This document shows positions 28,556 to 36,298 of a stretch of 64,000 nucleotides of DNA, one piece after another (within the stretch, counting starts at the first letter, position 1; each line of letters starts with the position of its first letter). The notes below the pieces were generated by a model. That model was not told the DNA's origin. It searched no databases and was given only the letters and a program-made list of their open reading frames with translations. This DNA comes from Schaalia odontolytica. Its GTDB lineage: Bacteria; Actinomycetota; Actinomycetes; Actinomycetales; Actinomycetaceae. The stretch spans positions 2,232,001-2,296,000 of the forward strand of contig NZ_CP046315.1 in the NCBI RefSeq assembly GCF_009730335.1. The letters are read 5' to 3'. Both the position numbers and the translations under genes were made by a program.

Positions 28556-29263
28556 TTACGGCAGCGGCTTGACCGCGCGGTGCATGCAGGCGATGCCGCC
28601 GGTGAGGTTGCGGTACTCGACTTCGCTCCAGCCGTTGGCGGCGATCATGCGGCCGAGTTCCTCCTGGGCCGGCCACGCACGAATCGACTCAACCAGGTAG
28701 TCGTAGGCGCCGTCGTTCGTGGAGACCAGGCGCGCAATCGCAGGCATGACGGTCGACTGGTAGGCGTTGTACATGCCGCGGAAGACGCGCGAAGGCGGGG
28801 TGGAGAACTCCAGGACCACGAGGCGGCCGCGCGGGCGCACGACGCGCGCCATCTCGCGCAGCGCGAGCTCCGGGTCCGGGATGTTGCGCAGGCCCCACGA
28901 GATGGTGACCGCGTCGAAGGAGCCGTCCTCGAAGTCCAGGTCCATGGCGTTGCCATGCACGAACTCAATCTCGGGGTGGCGCTCACGGCCGACCTCGATC
29001 ATGCCTTCGGACAGGTCGCAGGCGACGACCTCGGCACCGCCCTTGGCCAGCGCGGCCGACGAGGCGCCGGTGCCGGCCGCCAGGTCGAGGATGCGTTCGC
29101 CGGGGTGGGGGGCGACAGCCTTACGCAGGGCGGTCATCCACACCCTGTCCAAACCGCCCGTCATCAGCGCATCCATCACGTCGTATCGCGAGGCGAGGGA
29201 GTCAAACATCGAGGCGATCTCTTTGGGATCCTTGTTCAGGTCCGCGCGCTGGGATTCAGTCAT
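28556..29263 (-). CDS. menG: Demethylmenaquinone methyltransferase
   Basis: A 235-residue SAM-dependent methyltransferase of the UbiE/MenG family, which makes menaquinone from demethylmenaquinone. Family signatures are visible: FDSLASRYDVMDALMTGGLD at the N-terminus, SAM motif I ILDLAAGTGASSAAL, and SWGLRNIPDPELALREMARV. The length is typical. The ATG at 29263 has no clear ribosome binding site; GAGTAT lies 6 nt upstream, so a leaderless mRNA is possible. It is divergent from menF. Confidence 0.94.
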   Translation of the reverse strand: MTESQRADLNKDPKEIASMFDSLASRYDVMDALMTGGLDRVWMTALRKAVAPHPGERILDLAAGTGASSAALAKGGAEVVACDLSEGMIEVGRERHPEIEFVHGNAMDLDFEDGSFDAVTISWGLRNIPDPELALREMARVVRPRGRLVVLEFSTPPSRVFRGMYNAYQSTVMPAIARLVSTNDGAYDYLVESIRAWPAQEELGRMIAANGWSEVEYRNLTGGIACMHRAVKPLP

Positions 29264-29321
29264 GCGTCAATACTCGCACGTCTTCCAGCGCGCCGCCGCC
29301 CCTGCTCCTACCATGGAACCC

Positions 29322-30548
29322 ATGCACAACGACTTCGGATGCTCGCGCCTCGTCTTTCGGGCGTTGGTCCTACCCCCGCAGCACCCGGGGTCTACTTGCT
29401 CACTGACGTCTCTGCTTCCCGACTCCGGGGGCTCCGCCTGGCTGGGTGATCGCCGTCAGATGATCGGCCTGGGACGGGCGCTCACGATCGAGTCCGCGAC
29501 CCCGGGTGCGATCGCCGACGTGCGCCGCGCGTGGGAGGCCGCCCCCGCCTCATCCTGCGTCGAGGGAGCCCCCTCCCCCGTTCTTTTCGCGTCCTTCGCG
29601 TTCCGCTCCCCCGCCCGCTCGGTTGCCTTCGTGCCCGCGCTGACTCTCATCGACGAGGCCGGGGCCCGCTGGGCGATCACGGCGGGTATCGGGGACGCCC
29701 CGGATCCGCTGGCGGCTGTTGATGAGGCCCTGGCCGAGGCGAGGCCCGCGCCGCGCGTGCCGGAGTCTCTGACCTTCGGTCACGGGTCGATGTCGCGCGG
29801 CCAGTGGCGCGACTCGGTGCGAGCGATGGCGCAGCGCCTGCGCGATGGGGCCGCCGACAAGGCCGTCATGGCGCGCGATATGACGGTGCGGTGCCCACAC
29901 GGATTCGACGAGCGTTTCCTGCTTGAGCGCCTGAGCGATCTGTATCCGTCGACGTGGCGTTTCTGCGTGGATTCGCTGGTGGGAGCGTCCCCGGAGATGC
30001 TGATCGCGGCTTCGCACGGTACGGCGAGCTCTCGCGTCCTGGCGGGCACGTGCAAGCCCGGCGAGGGAGAGATGCTCGCGTCGAGCGCGAAGGATCTACG
30101 CGAGCACGACCTGGCCTCCGAGTCAGTGTCCTCGATCCTGATGCAGCTGTGCTCCTCGGTGACGACTCAGGGGCCGTTCCTCCTGTCGCTGCCCAACGTC
30201 GTTCACCTGGCGACGGACGTGCACGCACGCCTGGGCGAGGCCCACCTCCTGGATCTGGTGGCCGCCCTGCATCCGACGGCCGCCGTGTGCGGCACCCCGC
30301 GCCCCGCGGCGATGCGACTCATCGAAGAGCTGGAAGACACCGAGCGCGGCCGCTACTCGGGGCCCGTGGGCTGGGTCGACACAGCGGGCGATGGCGAGTT
30401 TGCGATCTCGCTGCGCTGCGGACTCACCTCGGGCACTCGTCTGCGCCTTTTCGCCGGTGCCGGCATCATGCCGGATTCCGACCCGGACGCCGAGCTCGCC
30501 GAGACCGAAGCGAAGATGCGCCCGCTCCTGGACGCCCTCGGGGTTTAA
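29322..30548 (+). CDS. menF: Isochorismate synthase
   Basis: A 408-residue chorismate-binding enzyme that makes isochorismate, the entry step to menaquinone. The C-terminal chorismate-binding domain shows SRVLAGTCKPGEG, LREHDLASESVSSIL, ALHPTAAVCGTPRP and YSGPVGWVDTAGDGEFAISL. The start ATG at 29322 is preferred because TACCAT lies 7 nt upstream, as expected for a leaderless mRNA; ATG at 29313 is the alternative. A salicylate synthase cannot be ruled out, but the other men genes nearby favour MenF. Confidence 0.87.
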   Translation: MHNDFGCSRLVFRALVLPPQHPGSTCSLTSLLPDSGGSAWLGDRRQMIGLGRALTIESATPGAIADVRRAWEAAPASSCVEGAPSPVLFASFAFRSPARSVAFVPALTLIDEAGARWAITAGIGDAPDPLAAVDEALAEARPAPRVPESLTFGHGSMSRGQWRDSVRAMAQRLRDGAADKAVMARDMTVRCPHGFDERFLLERLSDLYPSTWRFCVDSLVGASPEMLIAASHGTASSRVLAGTCKPGEGEMLASSAKDLREHDLASESVSSILMQLCSSVTTQGPFLLSLPNVVHLATDVHARLGEAHLLDLVAALHPTAAVCGTPRPAAMRLIEELEDTERGRYSGPVGWVDTAGDGEFAISLRCGLTSGTRLRLFAGAGIMPDSDPDAELAETEAKMRPLLDALGV

Positions 30549-30567
30549 GCGACTCGTCGACGTGCAA

Positions 30568-30601
30568 AGGCCCGCCGCCCCTTCACGGGGACGACGGGCC
30601 T
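30568..30601. terminator. Terminator between convergent menF and htrA-like gene
   Basis: The stem pairs AGGCCCGCCGCCCC with CGGGGACGACGGGCCT, with mismatches, around a TTCA loop; an A-run precedes it. Confidence 0.65.
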
Positions 30602-30617
30602 CGTCAGCGCGCGCAGC

Positions 30618-32114
30618 TCACTGAATCCGCACGGACACATCCTGCGTGGCGCCGTCGCGCACGATCGTCATGGTGACGGTGTCACCGGCCTTGTAGCGGC
30701 GCACGTAGCCGATCAGCTGCTTGGGGCTGGTCACTTCCTGGCCTTCAACCTTGACGATGACGTCGCCTGCACGGATGCCCGCCGCGGAGGCGCCGGAACC
30801 TGCGGAGACGTCCTGGACCTCGGCGCCCACGTAGGTGTCGGAGCCGACGGTCGTGGTCGCGGCCTTGACGGTCACGCCAAGCATGCCGTGCGAGGCGCTG
30901 CCGGAGGCAATGAGCTGGTCCGCGATGGACACGACCAGGTCGGAGGGGATTGCGAAGCCCAGGCCGATCGAGCCCGCCTGCCCGTCGGAGGACGAGGAGA
31001 GCGACTTGATCGAGGAGTTAATGCCGATGACCGCGCCACTCGCGTCGAAGAGCGGGCCACCCGAGTTACCGGGGTTGATGGACGCGTCGATCTGGATCGC
31101 GTTCGTCACCACAAGATCCGAGGAAGCCTGCGTGCCGTCCTCCGAGGTCGCGGATTCGTCCATCGAGACCTCGACGGGGCGGTTGAGCGCGGAGACGATG
31201 CCGGTCGTCACCGTGTTCGACAGGCCCAGGGGCGCGCCGATCGCCATGACGGGGGCACCGACCTCGAGGTTCGCCGACGTCGCGAAGCGCGCGACGGTGA
31301 GGTCCGAGGGCGGGTTCTCCAGGCGGATGACGGCCAGGTCGGTGGTCTTGTCGTGGCCGACGACCACGGCGCTGTACAGGCGCCCGTCGGCGAGGGTCAC
31401 CTGGATCTGTCCCCCGCCGAGGGCAGACGCGATGACGTGGTAGTTGGTGACAATGTCGCCCTGCGCGTCGTAAACGACGCCGGAGCCGGTACCGCCCGAG
31501 GACGCGCCCTGCGCCTGGATGGTCACGACGGCGGGCGACACAGCGGCGGCGACGTCCGTCCAGTCCGTCCCGGAGCCATTCGAGACGGGCACGGTGGCCA
31601 CCGTTCCCCCGTTGAGGTTGGTGGGCGTAGACGCGCGCAGCATCGCGGGGCGCGCATAGAACACGGCACCGAGGGTCAGGCCGATCGTCAGGAGCATCGC
31701 GCCGAGGAGGGCGACCCAGCCCGGGCCCTTCTTCGTCACGATGACGGTGGGCGACGCGAAGGCGTCCGGCGAGGCCGGGGCCGCGTATCCGCCGTAGGGC
31801 TCGCCAGAGGGGGCGGAGTATGTGCCGCCGGACGCGGGGGCTTCCTGGGCGGAGGGGGCGGGGGCCGCCGGCACGGCGGGGGCGCCCGGCGCGGCGGGTG
31901 CAGCCGGTGCCGAGGCGGGCGGAACCGTGCCAGCGGGCGGCGCGGGGATCGTCGTGGCGGAGGGCATCTCGCGCGTGGCGTCCTGCGCGGCCGGAAGCTC
32001 CTGGGTGGCCGAGTGGTCTTGAGCCGTCGAGCGCTGCGGGTAGCTGGGGGCCGAGGCCGTCTCAGCGTCGCGCGCCGAGTCGCCGTCGTGGGCCGGAATA
32101 TGAGGCTGAGTCAT
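30618..32114 (-). CDS. HtrA/DegP-like membrane-anchored serine protease with PDZ domain
   Basis: A 498-residue protein. The first 130 residues are a Pro/Ala-rich cytoplasmic region, followed by one membrane helix (about 132-153). The trypsin-like domain shows His226 in IVTNYHVIAS, Asp259 in KTTDLAVIRL and Ser351 in NPGNSGGPLFDASG. A PDZ domain occupies about 400-495, with AGIRAGDVIVKVEGQEV. The domain order matches actinobacterial HtrA/PepD proteins, which act in envelope protein quality control. Confidence 0.92.
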   Translation of the reverse strand: MTQPHIPAHDGDSARDAETASAPSYPQRSTAQDHSATQELPAAQDATREMPSATTIPAPPAGTVPPASAPAAPAAPGAPAVPAAPAPSAQEAPASGGTYSAPSGEPYGGYAAPASPDAFASPTVIVTKKGPGWVALLGAMLLTIGLTLGAVFYARPAMLRASTPTNLNGGTVATVPVSNGSGTDWTDVAAAVSPAVVTIQAQGASSGGTGSGVVYDAQGDIVTNYHVIASALGGGQIQVTLADGRLYSAVVVGHDKTTDLAVIRLENPPSDLTVARFATSANLEVGAPVMAIGAPLGLSNTVTTGIVSALNRPVEVSMDESATSEDGTQASSDLVVTNAIQIDASINPGNSGGPLFDASGAVIGINSSIKSLSSSSDGQAGSIGLGFAIPSDLVVSIADQLIASGSASHGMLGVTVKAATTTVGSDTYVGAEVQDVSAGSGASAAGIRAGDVIVKVEGQEVTSPKQLIGYVRRYKAGDTVTMTIVRDGATQDVSVRIQ

Positions 32115-32236
32115 GGTTTCCTCTGGTGTCAGTTCGTTATCTGCCCACCAGTATGGGCCGTTTCCTCAAAGGGCCACTGAAAGCACCCTGGAAGTTTCCT
32201 GTAAACCGTTCAACCTCACAGCGAACACGCGTCCCG

Positions 32237-33898
32237 TCATGAGAGTACGTCGCGGACGGCCGGGTACAGGTGCGCGGCGCGCTCGACGGGCGCGTGAATC
32301 AAACGCGGTCCGTTGGCGGGGTGGGCGAGCAACGACTCCAGCTCCCGAGGTGCGTCGGCTCGCACGAAGGCCACGCCGTACGCGGCCGCGAGCGCCTCGT
32401 AGTCCACCGATTGAGCGAGGCCGAACCAACGGTCGTAGGCCTCGGCGCTGGTGGCGCGCCCGTGTTCGAGGGTGGCGAAGATGCCGCCACCCTGGTCGTC
32501 CGCGACGATGATGTCGAGGTGAGCATCCACACTCGCCGCCAGGGCGAGGGAGGAGGCGTCATGGCAGGCCGTGAGATCGCCCATGACGGCGGTGACGCGC
32601 TCGCCCGCGGGGGCCGAGGCCTCGCCCGCGTATCCGGAGCCCATGCAGATACCGACGGCGGTCGCGACGGTGCCGTCGATGCCGGCCTGTCCCCGGTTGG
32701 AGTGGACGATGCGCCCCTCCAGCGTGGGGACGGCGAGGTCGAAGGCTCGCACGGGGTTGGAGGCGCCCAGCACGAGGGGGCCGCTCGTCGAGGCGGCAAC
32801 GCTTCGAGCGAGGTCAAGCATCGTGCGCCCGGAGCCGGAGGCGAGCAGGGATTCGATGCGCTCGTCGGCGTCACGAGCGGCTTCGCGCACGCGAGAGGCC
32901 CACTCGGCCTGAGCGGCGCGGATCAGCTCGCGAGCTGGCTCGAGGTCGGCGACGACGACCGAGGCGTTGCCCGAGATGTCCACCCACGGGGCGTGCGCAT
33001 CGACAACGACGACACGCACGCCGGGGCACGCGAGTAGAGCCTGAATCGGGCGGGACAACGTCGGGCGCCCGGTCACGACGACCGCGTCGACCTCACGCCC
33101 GAGCGGCGAGCTGACGAGGGACTGCTCGAAGGGGGTCACTCCCCCGCCGCGCCACGCGCCCGACGCCGGTTCAGCAAGCAGCGGGAAGCCAGAGGCCTCC
33201 GACCACTCGCGGGCACGGGGCGAGGCCCCCTCACCCGCGACAATCAGACCGGCGACGGCAGGACCAACCACGTCCTCCCATCGCGCGGGCACGGCAGGCG
33301 CGCCCATCACCCGGGTCGGCCGAGGGACGAACGACGCCCCGACCTCGTCCCCTGAGTCGGAGGCGGGACGGACGGGGGTCAGCGGGTCGCGGAAGGCGAC
33401 GTTGATCTGCACGGGCCCGGGCGTACCGCTCGGCGCCCCGCAGGCGGCCGCGACCGCGCGGGCGAGGTGGCCGACCAGGGAGGGCGAGGCCTCCTGATGC
33501 TCCAGATCAATGCTCGCGCGCACGTGCATGCCGAAGAAGCCGGACTGGTGGGTCGCCTGGGAGGCTCCAACGCCACGCAGTTCGCCGGGGCGGTCGGCGC
33601 TCACGACCAGCAGGGGCAGGCGCGCGTGCGAGGCCTCGAGAACGGCGGGGGCCAGCTCGGCGACGGCGGTGCCGGAGGTGACGACGATGGCGGGCAGCGC
33701 TCCGGTTCGCGCCAGACCGACAGCCGCAAAACCGGCGCCGCGCTCATCCAGGATGGGGCGCGCATCCCCGCTGAAAGACCCCGCCTCGAGGGCGTAGGCG
33801 AAGGGCGCGGAGCGCGAACCCGGGCAGTACAGGACGTGCGTGACGCCCAGGGTATCCAGGGACGAGAGGATAGCGCTGGCGGTATCGACGGAGGGCAT
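32237..33898 (-). CDS. menD: SEPHCHC synthase (2-succinyl-5-enolpyruvyl-6-hydroxy-3-cyclohexene-1-carboxylate synthase)
   Basis: A 553-residue thiamin-diphosphate enzyme joining isochorismate and 2-oxoglutarate. The N-terminal PYR domain shows HVLYCPGSRSAPFAYALE and DERGAGFAAVGLARTG, typical of MenD, then VTSGTAVAELAPAV. The C-terminal PP domain includes SNRGQAGIDGTVATAVG and VMGDLTACHD. It follows menC by 9 nt on the same strand. No ribosome binding site is visible; TAGGCT lies 6 nt before the ATG. Confidence 0.95.
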   Translation of the reverse strand: MPSVDTASAILSSLDTLGVTHVLYCPGSRSAPFAYALEAGSFSGDARPILDERGAGFAAVGLARTGALPAIVVTSGTAVAELAPAVLEASHARLPLLVVSADRPGELRGVGASQATHQSGFFGMHVRASIDLEHQEASPSLVGHLARAVAAACGAPSGTPGPVQINVAFRDPLTPVRPASDSGDEVGASFVPRPTRVMGAPAVPARWEDVVGPAVAGLIVAGEGASPRAREWSEASGFPLLAEPASGAWRGGGVTPFEQSLVSSPLGREVDAVVVTGRPTLSRPIQALLACPGVRVVVVDAHAPWVDISGNASVVVADLEPARELIRAAQAEWASRVREAARDADERIESLLASGSGRTMLDLARSVAASTSGPLVLGASNPVRAFDLAVPTLEGRIVHSNRGQAGIDGTVATAVGICMGSGYAGEASAPAGERVTAVMGDLTACHDASSLALAASVDAHLDIIVADDQGGGIFATLEHGRATSAEAYDRWFGLAQSVDYEALAAAYGVAFVRADAPRELESLLAHPANGPRLIHAPVERAAHLYPAVRDVLS

Positions 33899-33907
33899 AC
33901 GCCCAGC

Positions 33908-34966
33908 CTACCGGGAGCCCACCCTCAGGTGCTCAGCCATGCCTTCGAGGCGCATACCCCAGCGGGAGACGAGATCGCCGTCGACCGGGGTGCGGTCGAT
34001 GAGCTCCTGGTCCGGCTCGAGGCGCCTCACGGGCAGGCAGCCACGTTCGGGAATCAGGGGCTGGGTCACGTCGCCCACCAGCAACGAGGCAGTGGCTAGT
34101 CCGGCTGCCCGGGGCACACCGGGCACGGCGGCAGCAGCGGCGACGCCGACCGACAGGCCGACGGACGTCTCGAGGGCGGAGGACACGACGACGCCGAGGC
34201 CGCTCTTGCGGGCAACCTTGAGTGCGGCGCGCACGCCTCCGAGTGGCGCAACCTTGATGATGACGACGTCGGCGGCCTCCTTGCGGGCCACCTCCAGGGG
34301 GTCCTCAGCGCGGCGGATCGACTCATCGGCAGCGATCGGCACGTCCACGGATCGGCGCACCTGGGCCAGCTCATCCACCGTCAGGCAGGGCTGCTCGACG
34401 TACTCGATGGGAACGACGCCGGCGGCCGCAGCCATTGCCGGGATTGCCTCGCGAGCCTGATCGACCTCCCACGCGCCGTTGGCGTCGAGGCGGATCATCG
34501 CCTGCCCGCCCACGGTCTCACGCAGGGCGTCGGCGACGGCGGCGATGCGCGCACAGTCCCGCCCAACGCTGACGCCGGGCTCCGCAACCTTGATCTTCGC
34601 GGTCGCACACCCGCCCGAGCCCTTCACGCGCTCGTGGGCTTCCTCCGGCGATATGACGGGGATCGTGACGTTGACGGGCACGAACTTGCGTCGAGGTACC
34701 GGCGGGAAACGGCGAGCAGACTCGAGGGCTGCGGCCAGCCAGCGCGAGGACTCCAGATCGTCATAGTTCCAGAAGGGCGCAGCCTCTCCCCAACCGGCAT
34801 GTCCGTGCAGGAGGAGCCCCTCGCGGCGAGTCACGCCGCGGAAGCGCGTCGTCATCCCTACCTTGTACACAAGGATGTCGTCGACGCCTTCGAGGGCATA
34901 ACGCGTTTGACGGCTGAGCGTGCGCATCGGGATGCGCATCAGCGTCGGTTGCTGCGCTGCGTTCAC
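33908..34966 (-). CDS. menC: o-Succinylbenzoate synthase
   Basis: A 352-residue enolase-superfamily enzyme. The catalytic elements are visible: KIKVAEPG with the KxK-type lysine, MIRLDANGAWEVDQA with a metal Asp, EYVEQPCL with a metal Glu, IAADESIR with a metal Asp, and VVIIKVAPLGG with the second lysine. The start is GTG at 34966 with AAGGAGGG about 7 nt upstream, a strong site. It is upstream of menD in a probable two-gene operon. Confidence 0.92.
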   Translation of the reverse strand: MNAAQQPTLMRIPMRTLSRQTRYALEGVDDILVYKVGMTTRFRGVTRREGLLLHGHAGWGEAAPFWNYDDLESSRWLAAALESARRFPPVPRRKFVPVNVTIPVISPEEAHERVKGSGGCATAKIKVAEPGVSVGRDCARIAAVADALRETVGGQAMIRLDANGAWEVDQAREAIPAMAAAAGVVPIEYVEQPCLTVDELAQVRRSVDVPIAADESIRRAEDPLEVARKEAADVVIIKVAPLGGVRAALKVARKSGLGVVVSSALETSVGLSVGVAAAAAVPGVPRAAGLATASLLVGDVTQPLIPERGCLPVRRLEPDQELIDRTPVDGDLVSRWGMRLEGMAEHLRVGSR

Positions 34967-35313
34967 AAGAACCCTCCTTACTTACCGGTAATATTGTCGC
35001 GCAACCTCACGCTATCGACAAATCCAACACGCATCAACTTGTAACCAATTGCGCAGTAAGTGCCGCAAAGTGACAGACTCTTTGGAGCGGTTGAACACGT
35101 GGCAAGCAGGCACGTCTCGCAGGACACACCTCCAAGTGTCTAGACGCCATATAAAACGGTTACAAGCAAGTAGCCTTTGTTCCGATTGGCTAGGTTGCGC
35201 ACCCCATAGCCCCGCGTGTGTCCTTCAGCCGAGGCTGGTCGGCAACGCCGCCACCCCTCTCGAGCACGCACGCCCCAACGCCTGCCACTGCCTCGTCGAT
35301 TAGAATCCGACAC
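34967..35313. other. Intergenic region between menC and menB
   Basis: These 347 bases separate the divergent menC and menB genes and hold both promoters. They are more AT-rich than average. On the plus strand, TAGAAT at 35301-35306 ends 7 nt before the menB ATG. I see no convincing gene; the open frames crossing here are shadows. Confidence 0.45.
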
Positions 35314-35314
35314 A
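35301..35314 (+). promoter_or_regulatory. Probable leaderless promoter of menB
   Basis: The -10 hexamer TAGAAT is followed by 7 nt and then ATG. No ribosome binding site lies between them, so transcription would begin at or next to the start codon. Confidence 0.6.
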
Positions 35315-36294
35315 TGAGTGCTCTCCCCTTCGTGTCCGACACCTTCGACCCGACCCGCTGGCGCGAGGTCAAGGGATTCGACTTCGCCGACATCACCTAC
35401 CATCGCGGCATCTCGCGCGGCCCTGAGGCCGACGGCCGCCCCGAGGGCGCCGACATGCCGGTCGTGCGCATCGCCTTTGATCGCCCCGACATCCGCAACG
35501 CCTTCCGCCCCGGCACCGTCGACGAGCTGTACCGCGCGCTCGACCACGCGCGCCAGAACTCCTCGGTCGCGGCCGTCATCCTGACGGGCAACGGCCCCTC
35601 GACGCGCGACGGAGGATACTCCTTCTGTTCCGGCGGCGACCAGAGGGTGCGAGGCCGCGACGGCTACCGTTACGAGGTCGAGGGCGCGGACCCCGAGGCG
35701 GCCACCGCCCAGCGCCGCGAGCAGATCGACCCCGCGCGCGCCGGACGCCTGCACATCCTTGAGGTCCAGCGCCTCATCCGCACGATGCCGAAGGTCGTCA
35801 TCGCGGCCGTCCCCGGCTGGGCAGCTGGCGGCGGTCACTCCCTCAACGTGGTCGCGGACCTGTCGGTCGCCTCCATCGAGCACGCGGCCTTCATGCAGAC
35901 GGACGCGAACGTCGGATCCTTCGACGCAGGCTACGGTTCGGCGCTCCTGGCCCGCCAGGCCGGGGATAAGCGGGCACGCGAGATCTTCTTCCTCGCCGAG
36001 CGCTACGATGCCGAAACTGCCGAGCGCTGGGGCGTCATCAACCGGGCCGTCCCCCACGCCGAGCTCGAGGAGACCGCCCTGGAGTGGGCCGCGACCATCG
36101 CAACAAAGTCCCCGCAGGCCATCCGCATGCTCAAGTTTGCCTTCAACCTGGCCGACGACGGCCTGGCCGGCCAGCAGGTCTTCGCGGGCGAGGCCACGCG
36201 CATGGCCTACATGACGGCCGAGGCCCAGGAGGGGCGCGACGCCTTCCTCGAACACCGCGCCCCCCGCTGGGAGGATTACCCCTACTACTACTGA
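35314..36294 (+). CDS. menB: 1,4-Dihydroxy-2-naphthoyl-CoA synthase
   Basis: A 326-residue crotonase-fold enzyme that closes the naphthoate ring. Features of MenB are GGYSFCSGGDQRVRGRDGYR (oxyanion hole and active loop), VIAAVPGWAAGGGHSLNVV, and the C-terminal motif FLEHRAPRWEDYPYYY. The length fits the actinobacterial type. Its 3' end lies 4 nt from the end of the convergent GH66 gene. Confidence 0.96.
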   Translation: MSALPFVSDTFDPTRWREVKGFDFADITYHRGISRGPEADGRPEGADMPVVRIAFDRPDIRNAFRPGTVDELYRALDHARQNSSVAAVILTGNGPSTRDGGYSFCSGGDQRVRGRDGYRYEVEGADPEAATAQRREQIDPARAGRLHILEVQRLIRTMPKVVIAAVPGWAAGGGHSLNVVADLSVASIEHAAFMQTDANVGSFDAGYGSALLARQAGDKRAREIFFLAERYDAETAERWGVINRAVPHAELEETALEWAATIATKSPQAIRMLKFAFNLADDGLAGQQVFAGEATRMAYMTAEAQEGRDAFLEHRAPRWEDYPYYY

Positions 36295-36298
36295 GGCA

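Noticed and set aside
34967-35313. A small gene between menC and menB
   Set aside because: The frame at 35049-35303 lacks a ribosome binding site and overlaps the menB promoter; no domain is seen.
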